Below the pieces are notes generated by a model. That model had not been told where the DNA came from. It worked only from the letters and a program-made list of their open reading frames with translations, and did not search any database. From NCBI GenBank assembly GCA_002377245.1, contig DFPL01000122.1, forward strand, positions 1 to 5,838: DNA of 5,838 bases. Reading direction: 5' to 3'. Below, in pieces: positions 1-4,750 of this stretch; within the stretch, counting starts at the first letter, position 1, and each line of letters begins with the position of its first letter. Made by a program: the position numbers and the translations under genes. The stretch is from Enterobacteriaceae bacterium UBA3516. Lineage in GTDB: Bacteria; Pseudomonadota; Gammaproteobacteria; Enterobacterales; Enterobacteriaceae.

Positions 1-622
1 TCACGCCGTGGCTGCGCAGTTTGGCCTTTTTCCACGCACGGGCGTCGGCGGACATATGCACCGTCACCTTAAAGCCAATACAGGCACTTATGATGCCGAT
101 CGACAGCCCCAGATTACCGGTCGACCCAACGGCAATGCTGTACTGGCTAAAGAACTGTTTGCATGCAGGGGAGAGCAGCACGCTGTAGTCATCCTGTGTG
201 CTGAGCAGTCCTGCTTCCAGCGCCAGTTTTTCCGCATGCGTCAGCACTTCATAAATACCACCACGGGCTTTGATGGAGCCGGAAATCGGCAGGTGGCTGT
301 CTTTTTTCAGCAACACCTCACCGCAGATACGTTGCCCGTACACCTGTTCCAGCCTTTTTTGCATGGCCGGAATGGGAACTACGTCTGATTCAATCATTCC
401 GCCGGTGGCGGTGGTTTCCGGGAAGGCTTGCGCCAGATAAGGCGCAAAACGGGCCAGCCGGGCATGGGCCGCATCGACGTCCTGCTCGGTCAGGCCAACA
501 TACGGTAAACCCTGCGCCAGAGACGTGGTGCCGGGGTTAAACCAGACGGTCTCCTGTAAATTTTGCAGAGAGGCGATCAGCGGGAAACGCGTGATGAGGC
601 TGTGAATATCGAAGTGATTCAT
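1..622 (-). CDS. dsdA: D-serine ammonia-lyase (D-serine dehydratase), partial, 3' end missing
   Basis: This PLP enzyme converts D-serine to pyruvate and ammonia in the cytoplasm, detoxifying D-serine and allowing its use as a carbon and nitrogen source. The reverse strand from ATG 622 gives 207 codons in frame to the window edge; the full E. coli enzyme is 442 residues. Seen directly: the WFNPGTTSLA segment near residues 27-36, the PLP-lysine motif PISGSIKARGG with Lys at residue 118 (the known Schiff-base lysine in E. coli DsdA), and GSTGNLG with Asn170, a cofactor-contacting loop. The glycine-rich phosphate loop lies beyond the edge. The start aligns with the E. coli N-terminus without offset, although no strong Shine-Dalgarno precedes it. 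The permease gene dsdX, which precedes dsdA in the E. coli operon, is absent here; a GH5-like gene diverges instead. Identification is secure. Confidence 0.96.
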   Translation of the reverse strand, partial: MNHFDIHSLITRFPLIASLQNLQETVWFNPGTTSLAQGLPYVGLTEQDVDAAHARLARFAPYLAQAFPETTATGGMIESDVVPIPAMQKRLEQVYGQRICGEVLLKKDSHLPISGSIKARGGIYEVLTHAEKLALEAGLLSTQDDYSVLLSPACKQFFSQYSIAVGSTGNLGLSIGIISACIGFKVTVHMSADARAWKKAKLRSHGV

Positions 623-816
623 GGTGTTGATTATATAAAAAGGGAAAACCCTACCTTCGTCGATTTTTGCCCGGAACGCTACTGTTAAGGCCGGGGGATG
701 ACTGCTATCCTCACATTTGGCTATTTGGCAGCGAATTATTACTTTTTCGCACTACAACTCAGGCCATAAAGCATGCTAAATACATGTAATCACCACCGAT
801 TTTGGCAAGGTCAATC
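623..816. other. Divergent intergenic region between dsdA and the GH5-like gene
   Basis: This 194-bp gap must hold promoters for both flanking genes, and nothing in it is decisive. A perfect TATAAT on the minus strand (635-630) lacks a recognisable -35 and would start transcription about 1-3 nt before the dsdA ATG, so it is doubtful unless the mRNA is leaderless or an activator is used. On the plus strand, CATAAA at 765-770 with CTTTTT at 742-747 is a weak candidate promoter for the GH5-like gene. An imperfect operator-like inverted repeat, GGAT-N7-ATCC, lies at 697-711. No gene or dsdX/dsdC remnant was recognised. Confidence 0.4.
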
Positions 817-1905
817 GTGTTAAAACCTCTGTTAGCTGTGGCGCTGCTCCTGGCAGTGGCCCCTGCGTTTGCTGCCGATTCGCCACTTACCGCGGCGCGC
901 TATGCCCGTGAGCTGGGGGTCGGTCTGGACGTCGACTGGGCGCGGACCGATCGGGGTATCCGGGAGTTTGATCCGCTGGTGGCGCGTGACTTCTACGCGG
1001 AAGGTATTCGCCATGTGCGCATTCGTGTTGCGGATACGCTGACCGAAGCCCGGCTTATTCACCTGCGTAAACTGGTGGAAGCCTGCGAGCAAAATGGCCT
1101 CATCCCCATTATTTCCTACCAGGCCGATGCCTTTAAAGCCGATCCCAATGTGAAAAATGAAGCCCAACTGGTGGCATGGTGGAAGACGCTTGCCACATAT
1201 TTTGGTGCCGAACACCCGCAGTTGGGCTTTGATCTGATTTACGATCCGGCGGATAAGCTTAACCGTGACCAGGCGGGGCTGAATCGGGCGTATGAAAACA
1301 TCATCAGAACGGTGCATGAGATTAACGCTCAACGCATGATTTTCATTGCCCCGCGACTGCGTGCGGCACCTGAAGAGCTCAACACCTTAAAACTGCCCCC
1401 GCACAGCCAGAACTACCTGCTGGCTGAGTGGCATATTTTCCCCTGGGGGCCGCTGAAGAATAACGGCAAATATCCGTGGACGTCCGGTACGGCAGCTGAG
1501 AAAGCGGCCATCCGAACGCGCATCAACACGGCAGTGCGCTGGCAGCAGAAAACCGGGCATGTTAGTTGGGTGGGCGGCTGGTCGGTGGGTGAGACCATAA
1601 AAAATGCCCCCGTTGAATCGCAAATCGCCTTCGCGACCTTTATGGCATGTGAGCTGAACAGGGCACAAATTCCCTATGCCATCAACGCCGATACGCAATT
1701 TTATGATGGGGAAGAAGGGGACTGGCGTCCGACCACCGAGCCCTTACTGAAGCTGATGATTTCGCCTGAATGCGACACGCCCGACGCGAGGCCGGGCCAT
1801 CGTAATACTAGACAGTCTGCTCATGTTGCCCCTGGCGCATCGCCAGCGGCAACCAGCTCAGCAGAATCAGCAGCCCCGCGAGCGTCATCAGCATCCCGAG
1901 ACTAA
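817..1905 (+). CDS. Secreted glycoside hydrolase family 5-like (cellulase-family) protein
   Basis: Probably an exported TIM-barrel protein of GH5 (cellulase) type; the substrate is unknown. I chose GTG 817 (362 codons) over TTG 802 because AAGG at 807-810 lies 6 nt upstream and it gives a clean signal peptide: Lys3, a hydrophobic core at about residues 5-16, and AFA cleavage after residue 19. GH5-like landmarks in order are GVGLDVDWAR (34-43), IRHVRIRV (64-71), LIPIISYQA (95-103), DLIYDPADK (139-147), AEWHIFPWG (203-211), VGGWSVGE (252-259) and GDWRP (301-305). Glu259 fits the barrel-end nucleophile. The place where GH5 enzymes carry Asn-Glu-Pro reads Tyr142-Asp143-Pro144, so the acid/base Glu seems absent. 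Residues after about 330 are Ala/Ser-rich and antisense to emrD, so the ancestral end may be near 1800. Family placement is from motif reading and is moderately sure; activity is uncertain. Confidence 0.7.
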   Translation: MLKPLLAVALLLAVAPAFAADSPLTAARYARELGVGLDVDWARTDRGIREFDPLVARDFYAEGIRHVRIRVADTLTEARLIHLRKLVEACEQNGLIPIISYQADAFKADPNVKNEAQLVAWWKTLATYFGAEHPQLGFDLIYDPADKLNRDQAGLNRAYENIIRTVHEINAQRMIFIAPRLRAAPEELNTLKLPPHSQNYLLAEWHIFPWGPLKNNGKYPWTSGTAAEKAAIRTRINTAVRWQQKTGHVSWVGGWSVGETIKNAPVESQIAFATFMACELNRAQIPYAINADTQFYDGEEGDWRPTTEPLLKLMISPECDTPDARPGHRNTRQSAHVAPGASPAATSSAESAAPRASSASRD

Positions 1906-2992
1906 ACTGGCTGGTCTGCGGCAGTTTTGCAGAAAGCCAGGCCAGCCCGCCGGAACCCATATTTTGCAGCCCCCCGACCAGCGCACCTGCCGTACCCGCA
2001 AGAAAGGGAAACGGCTCCATGGCGCCGCTGGTGGCCAGTGGAAACAGCATGCCTGCGCCAAAGAAGAACAGGGCAGCGGGCAGCAGTAACGTCCAGAGAT
2101 TCATCACCCCAAGCCAGCCGGGTATCCACATCATCACGCCTGCCAGCAGGCAACTGCCGACGGCCTGCCACATCAGCGTTGAGAAGCGCTTGTTTTGCCG
2201 ACCAGCAAACCAGGCGCCAAAAAAGGCCGCCGGAATGGGCAGAATAAACAGAATGCTGACCGCCATGCTGGAAAGCCCCAGCACCGAGCCCATCAGCACC
2301 CCTGAACAGGCTTCGAACACTGCAATACCCGCCAGCCCGCCAATCAGCATCAACAAATAGCCGCTAAACATGCCGTTACCGAGCAGGGTTTTGTAGCGGG
2401 TGATGAGGCGCATATTCAAGGTGCCCGTGGGGCGGGTTTCCGGCATCCAGCGCGCCATGCTCCAGGTGACACCCGCGCAGAGCACCAGTAAAAAGAGGTA
2501 ACAGGCACGCCAGTTCCACGCCGTGGTCAACAACCCGCCGATCAGCGGTGCCAGCAGCGGACTTATCAAAATGCCCATATTCAACAGGCTATTCGCGTGA
2601 CGCAACTCGGTGCCAGAGTAGAGATCTCGTGGCAGTGTGCGCGCCATGACGCCACCGACGCCAGTCCCCATTCCCTGAAAAGCACTCGCGACAATCAGCA
2701 CCGTCAGGCTCTGCGTAAACAGTGCGACCAGGGTGGCCAGCATAAACAGGCTCAGGCCAAACAGGATTGCCGGTCGCCGCCCCGCGCGATCGGCGAGTGG
2801 ACCATAAAACAGTTGTGAGACGCCGTAGGTAAGCAGGTAAGCGGCCATCACACTTTGTACTGCCCCCTCGCGCACGTGCAGATCCTGCGCCATACCGGCA
2901 ATCGCCGGGATATAAATGGTCTGCGTCATCTGCCCAACCGCCACCAGCAGGACCAGCATCAGAAGCAAACTGACGTTACGTTCTCTTTTCAT
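1808..2992 (-). CDS. emrD: Multidrug efflux MFS transporter EmrD
   Basis: An inner-membrane proton-driven exporter of the DHA1 branch of the major facilitator superfamily, linked in E. coli to export of uncouplers and amphipathic compounds. The 394-residue product equals the E. coli EmrD length and matches it closely throughout. Seen: 12 hydrophobic segments, MFS motif A as YGPLADRAGRRP (residues 63-74), the antiporter-type stretch ILISPLLAPLIGG (141-153), and RWMPETRP (181-188) leading into the central loop. The ATG at 2992 matches the E. coli start (MKR-RNV), although the Shine-Dalgarno is weak. The gene lies 176 bp downstream of the DMT transporter on the same strand and probably has its own promoter. 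Its last 98 bp overlap the convergent GH5-like reading frame. Identification is secure; the substrate range in this organism is inferred. Confidence 0.96.
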   Translation of the reverse strand: MKRERNVSLLLMLVLLVAVGQMTQTIYIPAIAGMAQDLHVREGAVQSVMAAYLLTYGVSQLFYGPLADRAGRRPAILFGLSLFMLATLVALFTQSLTVLIVASAFQGMGTGVGGVMARTLPRDLYSGTELRHANSLLNMGILISPLLAPLIGGLLTTAWNWRACYLFLLVLCAGVTWSMARWMPETRPTGTLNMRLITRYKTLLGNGMFSGYLLMLIGGLAGIAVFEACSGVLMGSVLGLSSMAVSILFILPIPAAFFGAWFAGRQNKRFSTLMWQAVGSCLLAGVMMWIPGWLGVMNLWTLLLPAALFFFGAGMLFPLATSGAMEPFPFLAGTAGALVGGLQNMGSGGLAWLSAKLPQTSQFSLGMLMTLAGLLILLSWLPLAMRQGQHEQTV

Positions 2993-3061
2993 TCGTTGAT
3001 TGCATCGTAAAAAGTAGATATCAAAGGACAGGCTGCTGCCATAACCGTGAAATGCGAGAGG

Positions 3062-3089
3062 AATCTACCACGGCAATGTGACAAGGCAA
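3062..3089 (-). promoter_or_regulatory. Candidate emrD promoter
   Basis: On the minus strand, TTGCCT (3089-3084) and TAGATT (3067-3062) each match four of six sigma-70 consensus bases across a 16-bp spacer. The predicted start near 3055 leaves about a 60-nt leader before the emrD ATG. This is a pattern match only. Confidence 0.35.
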
Positions 3090-3168
3090 GCAGGGCGGCC
3101 ATTTAATGCCGCACAAGACAGGCAGGTTTTATAAACGATGTCCGGCAAGATTTGTTGCCAGTCTGAGA

Positions 3169-4002
3169 TTACGAGAGACGCAGCAGAATTGCCCCCAGCG
3201 CAATGCCACAGGCGGCAAAAATACGCAGGCCGGAGACTTTCTCTTTCAAGAGGACGAAGGCGATAAAAGCGCCGAACAGAATCGAGGTTTCACGTAGCGC
3301 GGCCACCACGGCCAGCGGGGCCTGCGTCATTGCCCAGAGCGCCAGCCCGTAGGAACCCATAGTGCCAATGCCGCCCGGCACGCCCTTTTTCCAGTGCGTA
3401 AGCAGGTAGCGTGAGACCTCCTGCCTGCGCATCAGCATTGCCCAAAGCAGTAAGCAAAAACCGTTCAGGAAGAACGTCCAGAGGGTGTAACCCAGCGCGG
3501 TGCCGGAAAGCCGCACCCCGGTACCATCGACCAGCGTATAACCGGCGATGAAGCAGGAATTTAACAGCGCCAGCCAGATCCCCTTTCGGGAGCTGTTTCG
3601 CCCGTTACAGGCCATGCCGAGAATGGACAAGCAGATAACGCCAATGCCTCCCCAGGCCAGAGTGGACAAAGCATCGCCGAGAAATATCACGCTGATCATC
3701 GCCACCAACAGCGGGGCTGTTCCGCGCATCAGCGGATAGGTCTGACTCATATCAGAGACCTGGTAGGTTTTGGCGACCAGAACGGTATAGACCACCTGTA
3801 AAGCACAGGAGATGGCCAGGTAAGGCACGCTGGCAAGCGCAGGCTGCGGCGAGAACGGTAAAATAACCAGTGCCATGGCGGCGGCAGTCCCACTTACGCT
3901 AATGGCGGAGTAGAGCTTGTCGCTGCCCGCTTTAACGATGGCGTTCCAGCTGGCATGCAGCAGGGCGGCGAACAGTAAAATACAAAAAACCGAGAGGGTC
4001 AT
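3169..4002 (-). CDS. EamA/DMT-family transporter, substrate unknown
   Basis: A polytopic inner-membrane protein of the drug/metabolite transporter superfamily, 277 residues from ATG 4002, the usual size for this ten-helix, two-EamA-domain family. Characteristic features are the N-terminal LLHASWNAIVKAGSDK stretch (about residues 14-29), MSQTYPLMRGTAPLLVA at the end of the first repeat (about 84-100), and RETSILFGAFIAFVLLKEK in the second repeat near residues 237-255, ending in a short basic tail. An in-frame GTG at 4041 would add 13 residues; neither start has a clear Shine-Dalgarno, and I prefer ATG 4002 because it opens directly into the first membrane helix. The gene sits downstream of the tisB terminator and upstream of emrD on the same strand. 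The substrate cannot be read from sequence; the neighbouring exporter suggests export but does not prove it. Confidence 0.85.
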   Translation of the reverse strand: MTLSVFCILLFAALLHASWNAIVKAGSDKLYSAISVSGTAAAMALVILPFSPQPALASVPYLAISCALQVVYTVLVAKTYQVSDMSQTYPLMRGTAPLLVAMISVIFLGDALSTLAWGGIGVICLSILGMACNGRNSSRKGIWLALLNSCFIAGYTLVDGTGVRLSGTALGYTLWTFFLNGFCLLLWAMLMRRQEVSRYLLTHWKKGVPGGIGTMGSYGLALWAMTQAPLAVVAALRETSILFGAFIAFVLLKEKVSGLRIFAACGIALGAILLRLS

Positions 4003-4086
4003 AAGCAGAAATTCGCGGTGAATGTCATAAAAATGTAACACGAATTTTGGTATCGGCCAGGGTTTCCTGTGCTGATGAGGGTTATT

Positions 4087-4114
4087 AAAGGGGGACGGTT
4101 TCCCGCCCCCCTTT
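4087..4114 (-). terminator. Intrinsic terminator of the tisB mRNA
   Basis: On the minus strand AAAGGGGG (4114-4107) pairs with CCCCCTTT (4094-4087). One G-U pair and CGG/CCG lie inside, capped by a GAAA tetraloop (4102-4099), giving a 12-bp stem. The stem has a G-U pair and a GNRA loop only when read from the minus strand; on the plus strand the same pair is an A-C mismatch. The U-run is short (TTTAATAA). It ends about 20 nt past the tisB stop and gives an mRNA of about 327 nt, close to the E. coli transcript. Confidence 0.82.
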
Positions 4115-4133
4115 GGTGCGACTTGAACCTGAA

Positions 4134-4223
4134 CTACTGCAAAAATTTCAGGACCGCATCAAGCAGTTGCAACAAAGCAACAATGAGTTTAAGGATAAGA
4201 ACAACCATATCCGTATTGCTCAT
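4134..4223 (-). CDS. tisB: TisB, SOS-induced small membrane toxin (type I toxin-antitoxin)
   Basis: A 29-residue hydrophobic peptide that, in E. coli, inserts in the inner membrane after DNA damage, dissipates the proton-motive force and promotes persister formation. The reading frame ATG 4223 to TAG 4134 gives exactly 29 residues. Its core LILKLIVALLQLLDAVLK (residues 9-26) is nearly identical to E. coli TisB (one change in this stretch, Ala17 to Leu). The polar residues Asp5, Lys12, Gln19, Asp22 and Lys26, one face of the amphipathic helix, are all kept. The N-terminus (MSNTDMVV) differs, and the last residue is Gln instead of Lys29, so net charge falls from +1 to about 0. The Shine-Dalgarno AAAGGAG (4236-4230) is perfectly spaced but sits in a hairpin. 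Expression should need both relief from LexA and escape from IstR-1. Confidence 0.95.
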   Translation of the reverse strand: MSNTDMVVLILKLIVALLQLLDAVLKFLQ

Positions 4224-4229
4224 ACGCTT

Positions 4230-4248
4230 CTCCTTTCGGCAAAAGGAG
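4230..4248 (-). promoter_or_regulatory. Hairpin hiding the tisB Shine-Dalgarno
   Basis: In the tisB mRNA, CTCCTTT (4248-4242) is perfectly complementary to the Shine-Dalgarno AAAGGAG (4236-4230), with a 5-nt loop. This 7-bp stem should block direct 30S binding and agrees with the known need of E. coli tisB for an upstream ribosome standby site. Confidence 0.8.
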
Positions 4249-4254
4249 CACGAC

Positions 4255-4290
4255 CGGCTGGCGTACCTTTCCGCTGCCTGTAACCAGCCG
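4255..4290 (-). promoter_or_regulatory. Leader stem-loop in the tisB mRNA
   Basis: CGGCTGG (4290-4284 on the minus strand) pairs perfectly with CCAGCCG (4261-4255) around a 22-nt loop. It lies between the IstR-1 target and the Shine-Dalgarno hairpin. A stable element here would separate the standby site from the start codon in space; its exact role is inferred. Confidence 0.65.
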
Positions 4291-4294
4291 TTTT

Positions 4295-4315
4295 GTTGGC
4301 GTAACACAGTGTGCT
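4295..4315 (-). promoter_or_regulatory. IstR-1 target and ribosome standby region in the tisB leader; copy of a 21-bp direct repeat
   Basis: The plus strand here matches the IstR-1 5' end (4544-4564) at 20 of 21 positions, differing only at 4299 (G) versus 4548 (A). Because the tisB mRNA is read from the other strand, it is complementary to IstR-1: 16 uninterrupted pairs, one mismatch, then 4 pairs. It lies about 72-92 nt upstream of the tisB ATG, as the standby/antisense site does in E. coli, where IstR-1 binding blocks ribosome standby and exposes the duplex to RNase III. Confidence 0.9.
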
Positions 4316-4404
4316 CTCAAGGGGTTAAGGCACTGACGGCACCACCCGTTTCAGTCAGGACTTGATATGCGCCAGTATCAACGCGGCCCCTTATTCACAC
4401 TGTG
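4305..4404 (-). promoter_or_regulatory. Long-range fold of the tisB mRNA 5' end over the standby site
   Basis: Near the predicted 5' end, CACAGTGTG (4404-4396, minus strand) can pair all 9 bases with CACACTGTG (4313-4305) inside the standby/IstR-1 site. Next to it AAGGGG (4392-4387) pairs with CCCCTT (4324-4319). The combined interrupted stem of 9+6 bp would mask the standby site in the primary transcript. In E. coli the full-length tisB transcript is known to be translationally inert until its 5' end is removed, so the function fits; the fold itself is inferred from complementarity. Confidence 0.65.
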
Positions 4405-4416
4405 AAAAGCAGAATC

Positions 4417-4445
4417 AGTATAAATAATCACTGTATATATTTACA
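4417..4445 (-). promoter_or_regulatory. tisB promoter, overlapped by the LexA box
   Basis: On the minus strand, -10 TATACT (4422-4417) lies 17 bp from a weak -35 TGTAAA (4445-4440) that sits inside the LexA box, so LexA binding should exclude RNA polymerase. The predicted start is G at about 4410, which puts the tisB ATG at about nt 188 of the transcript. Confidence 0.75.
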
Positions 4446-4446
4446 G
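4431..4446. promoter_or_regulatory. LexA operator (SOS box) between tisB and istR-2
   Basis: CTGTATATATTTACAG has the obligate CTG-N10-CAG frame and an AT-rich core one base from the consensus (TATATATA core). It overlaps the -35 of the tisB promoter on one strand and the candidate -35 of istR-2 on the other, so a single operator can repress both, as described for E. coli. Confidence 0.93.
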
Positions 4447-4468
4447 TTATTTCTGGACGAAATTTATA
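4440..4468 (+). promoter_or_regulatory. Candidate istR-2 promoter
   Basis: TTTACA (4440-4445, five of six consensus bases) lies 17 bp before a weak TTTATA (4463-4468). The -35 falls within the LexA box. A start near 4476 gives an RNA of about 145 nt ending at the shared terminator, close to the 140 nt of E. coli IstR-2. Confidence 0.5.
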
Positions 4469-4508
4469 TCTTGTCACATACTCAGACTGCCTGAATTGTG
4501 TGCTGAAA

Positions 4509-4537
4509 TTGCGTACAGGGTGAATTAATCGTATAGT
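4509..4537 (+). promoter_or_regulatory. istR-1 promoter (constitutive)
   Basis: TTGCGT (4509-4514) and TATAGT (4532-4537, five of six bases of the -10 consensus) are 17 bp apart, with no LexA box nearby. The predicted start is G4544, exactly where the tisB-complementary stretch begins, consistent with a constitutive antitoxin promoter. Confidence 0.75.
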
Positions 4538-4543
4538 TTCACT

Positions 4544-4620
4544 GTTGACGTAACACAGTGTGCTTTGCGGCTACCACCCGCAATACTCTGGCTTAAAACC
4601 TCGCTCCGGCGGGGTTTTTT
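4544..4620 (+). ncRNA. istR: IstR-1 antisense RNA, antitoxin of TisB
   Basis: A small constitutive RNA that prevents TisB synthesis in undamaged cells by pairing with the tisB leader. The predicted transcript is 77 nt (75 in E. coli). Nucleotides 1-21 (4544-4564) are complementary to the tisB standby site at 20 of 21 positions and look unstructured. Nucleotides 22-40 form a perfect 6-bp stem, TTGCGG (4565-4570) with CCGCAA (4578-4583), around a 7-nt loop. A linker is followed by the terminator hairpin at nucleotides 56-71 and six U residues. The GTTGACGTAACACAGTGTGC start resembles the E. coli 5' end as I recall it. The strand opposite to tisB and the order emrD - tisB - istR - ivbL also agree with E. 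coli. Confidence 0.92.
4595..4620 (+). terminator. Intrinsic terminator of istR
   Basis: CCTCGC (4599-4604) pairs with GCGGGG (4609-4614), including one U-G pair, across a UCCG tetraloop of the stable UNCG class. It is preceded by AAAA and followed by six T residues (4615-4620). It ends both IstR forms and separates them from the ivbL promoter. Confidence 0.93.
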
Positions 4621-4641
4621 GTTTTCAGACACCGGCCAGGG

Positions 4642-4663
4642 AAATGTGATCAATAACCCACTT
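4642..4663. promoter_or_regulatory. cAMP-CRP binding site upstream of ivbL-ilvB
   Basis: The 22-mer matches 17 positions of the CRP consensus. The left half is perfect (AAATGTGATC) and the right half weaker (CCCACTT). Its centre lies about 72 bp upstream of the predicted start near 4724-4725, a helical position typical of class I activation. E. coli ilvBN is known to depend on cAMP-CRP. Confidence 0.8.
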
Positions 4664-4689
4664 TCTTTTTGAGCCCTAAAAACCGGTTG

Positions 4690-4718
4690 TTCAAAAAGAT
4701 TTCCTGTGGTTGTATAAA
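4690..4718 (+). promoter_or_regulatory. ivbL-ilvB promoter
   Basis: TATAAA (4713-4718, five of six consensus bases, with a TG just upstream) lies 17 bp from a weak -35 TTCAAA (4690-4695). A poor -35 suits a CRP-dependent promoter. The predicted start at 4724-4725 is about 26 nt before the leader-peptide ATG. Confidence 0.72.
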
Positions 4719-4750
4719 TCCTGTTAACTCATTCAAACACGAGTTCCTAA

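Larger units (their letters stand above)
4476..4620 (+). ncRNA. istR: IstR-2, long SOS-inducible form of the antitoxin RNA
   Basis: In E. coli a longer LexA-controlled transcript shares its 3' part and terminator with IstR-1. Position of the LexA-overlapped promoter, expected length (about 145 nt) and shared terminator all fit. The 5' end is an estimate from the candidate -10. The long form contains the whole IstR-1 sequence, but in E. coli its role in toxin control is minor. Confidence 0.5.

Noticed and set aside
630..635. Perfect TATAAT as a strong dsdA promoter
   Set aside because: There is no -35 at 16-18 bp and the start would fall practically at the ATG; it may be chance in an AT-rich stretch.
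700..715. Possible CRP site ending in TCACA (711-715) in the dsdA/GH5 gap
   Set aside because: The left half-site (GACTG) does not resemble TGTGA, so only a half-site is present.
802..816. TTG start at 802 for the GH5-like gene
   Set aside because: It would place the AAGG ribosome-binding sequence inside the coding region and add five residues before the signal peptide; GTG 817 has a correctly spaced Shine-Dalgarno.
832..1332. Long minus-strand reading frame opposite the GH5-like gene
   Set aside because: No family resemblance, no ribosome-binding site, and it mirrors the codons of a gene with a signal peptide and barrel motifs on the other strand.
1779..1797. GCCCG-N9-CGGGC hairpin as terminator between the GH5-like gene and emrD
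   Set aside because: Only 5 bp, no T-run in either direction, and it lies inside the open frame.
3096..3113. GCGGC/GCCGC hairpin as terminator of the DMT transporter gene
   Set aside because: A 5-bp stem with no U-run and about 55 nt past the stop; probably not a terminator.
4003..4041. GTG start at 4041 for the DMT transporter
   Set aside because: It adds a 13-residue polar N-terminus not typical of the family and has no Shine-Dalgarno; ATG 4002 starts at the first helix. Not fully excluded.
4069..4365. Plus-strand frame of 98 codons across the tisB region
   Set aside because: It is antisense to tisB and its structured leader; the composition is unlike a protein and no start signal is seen.
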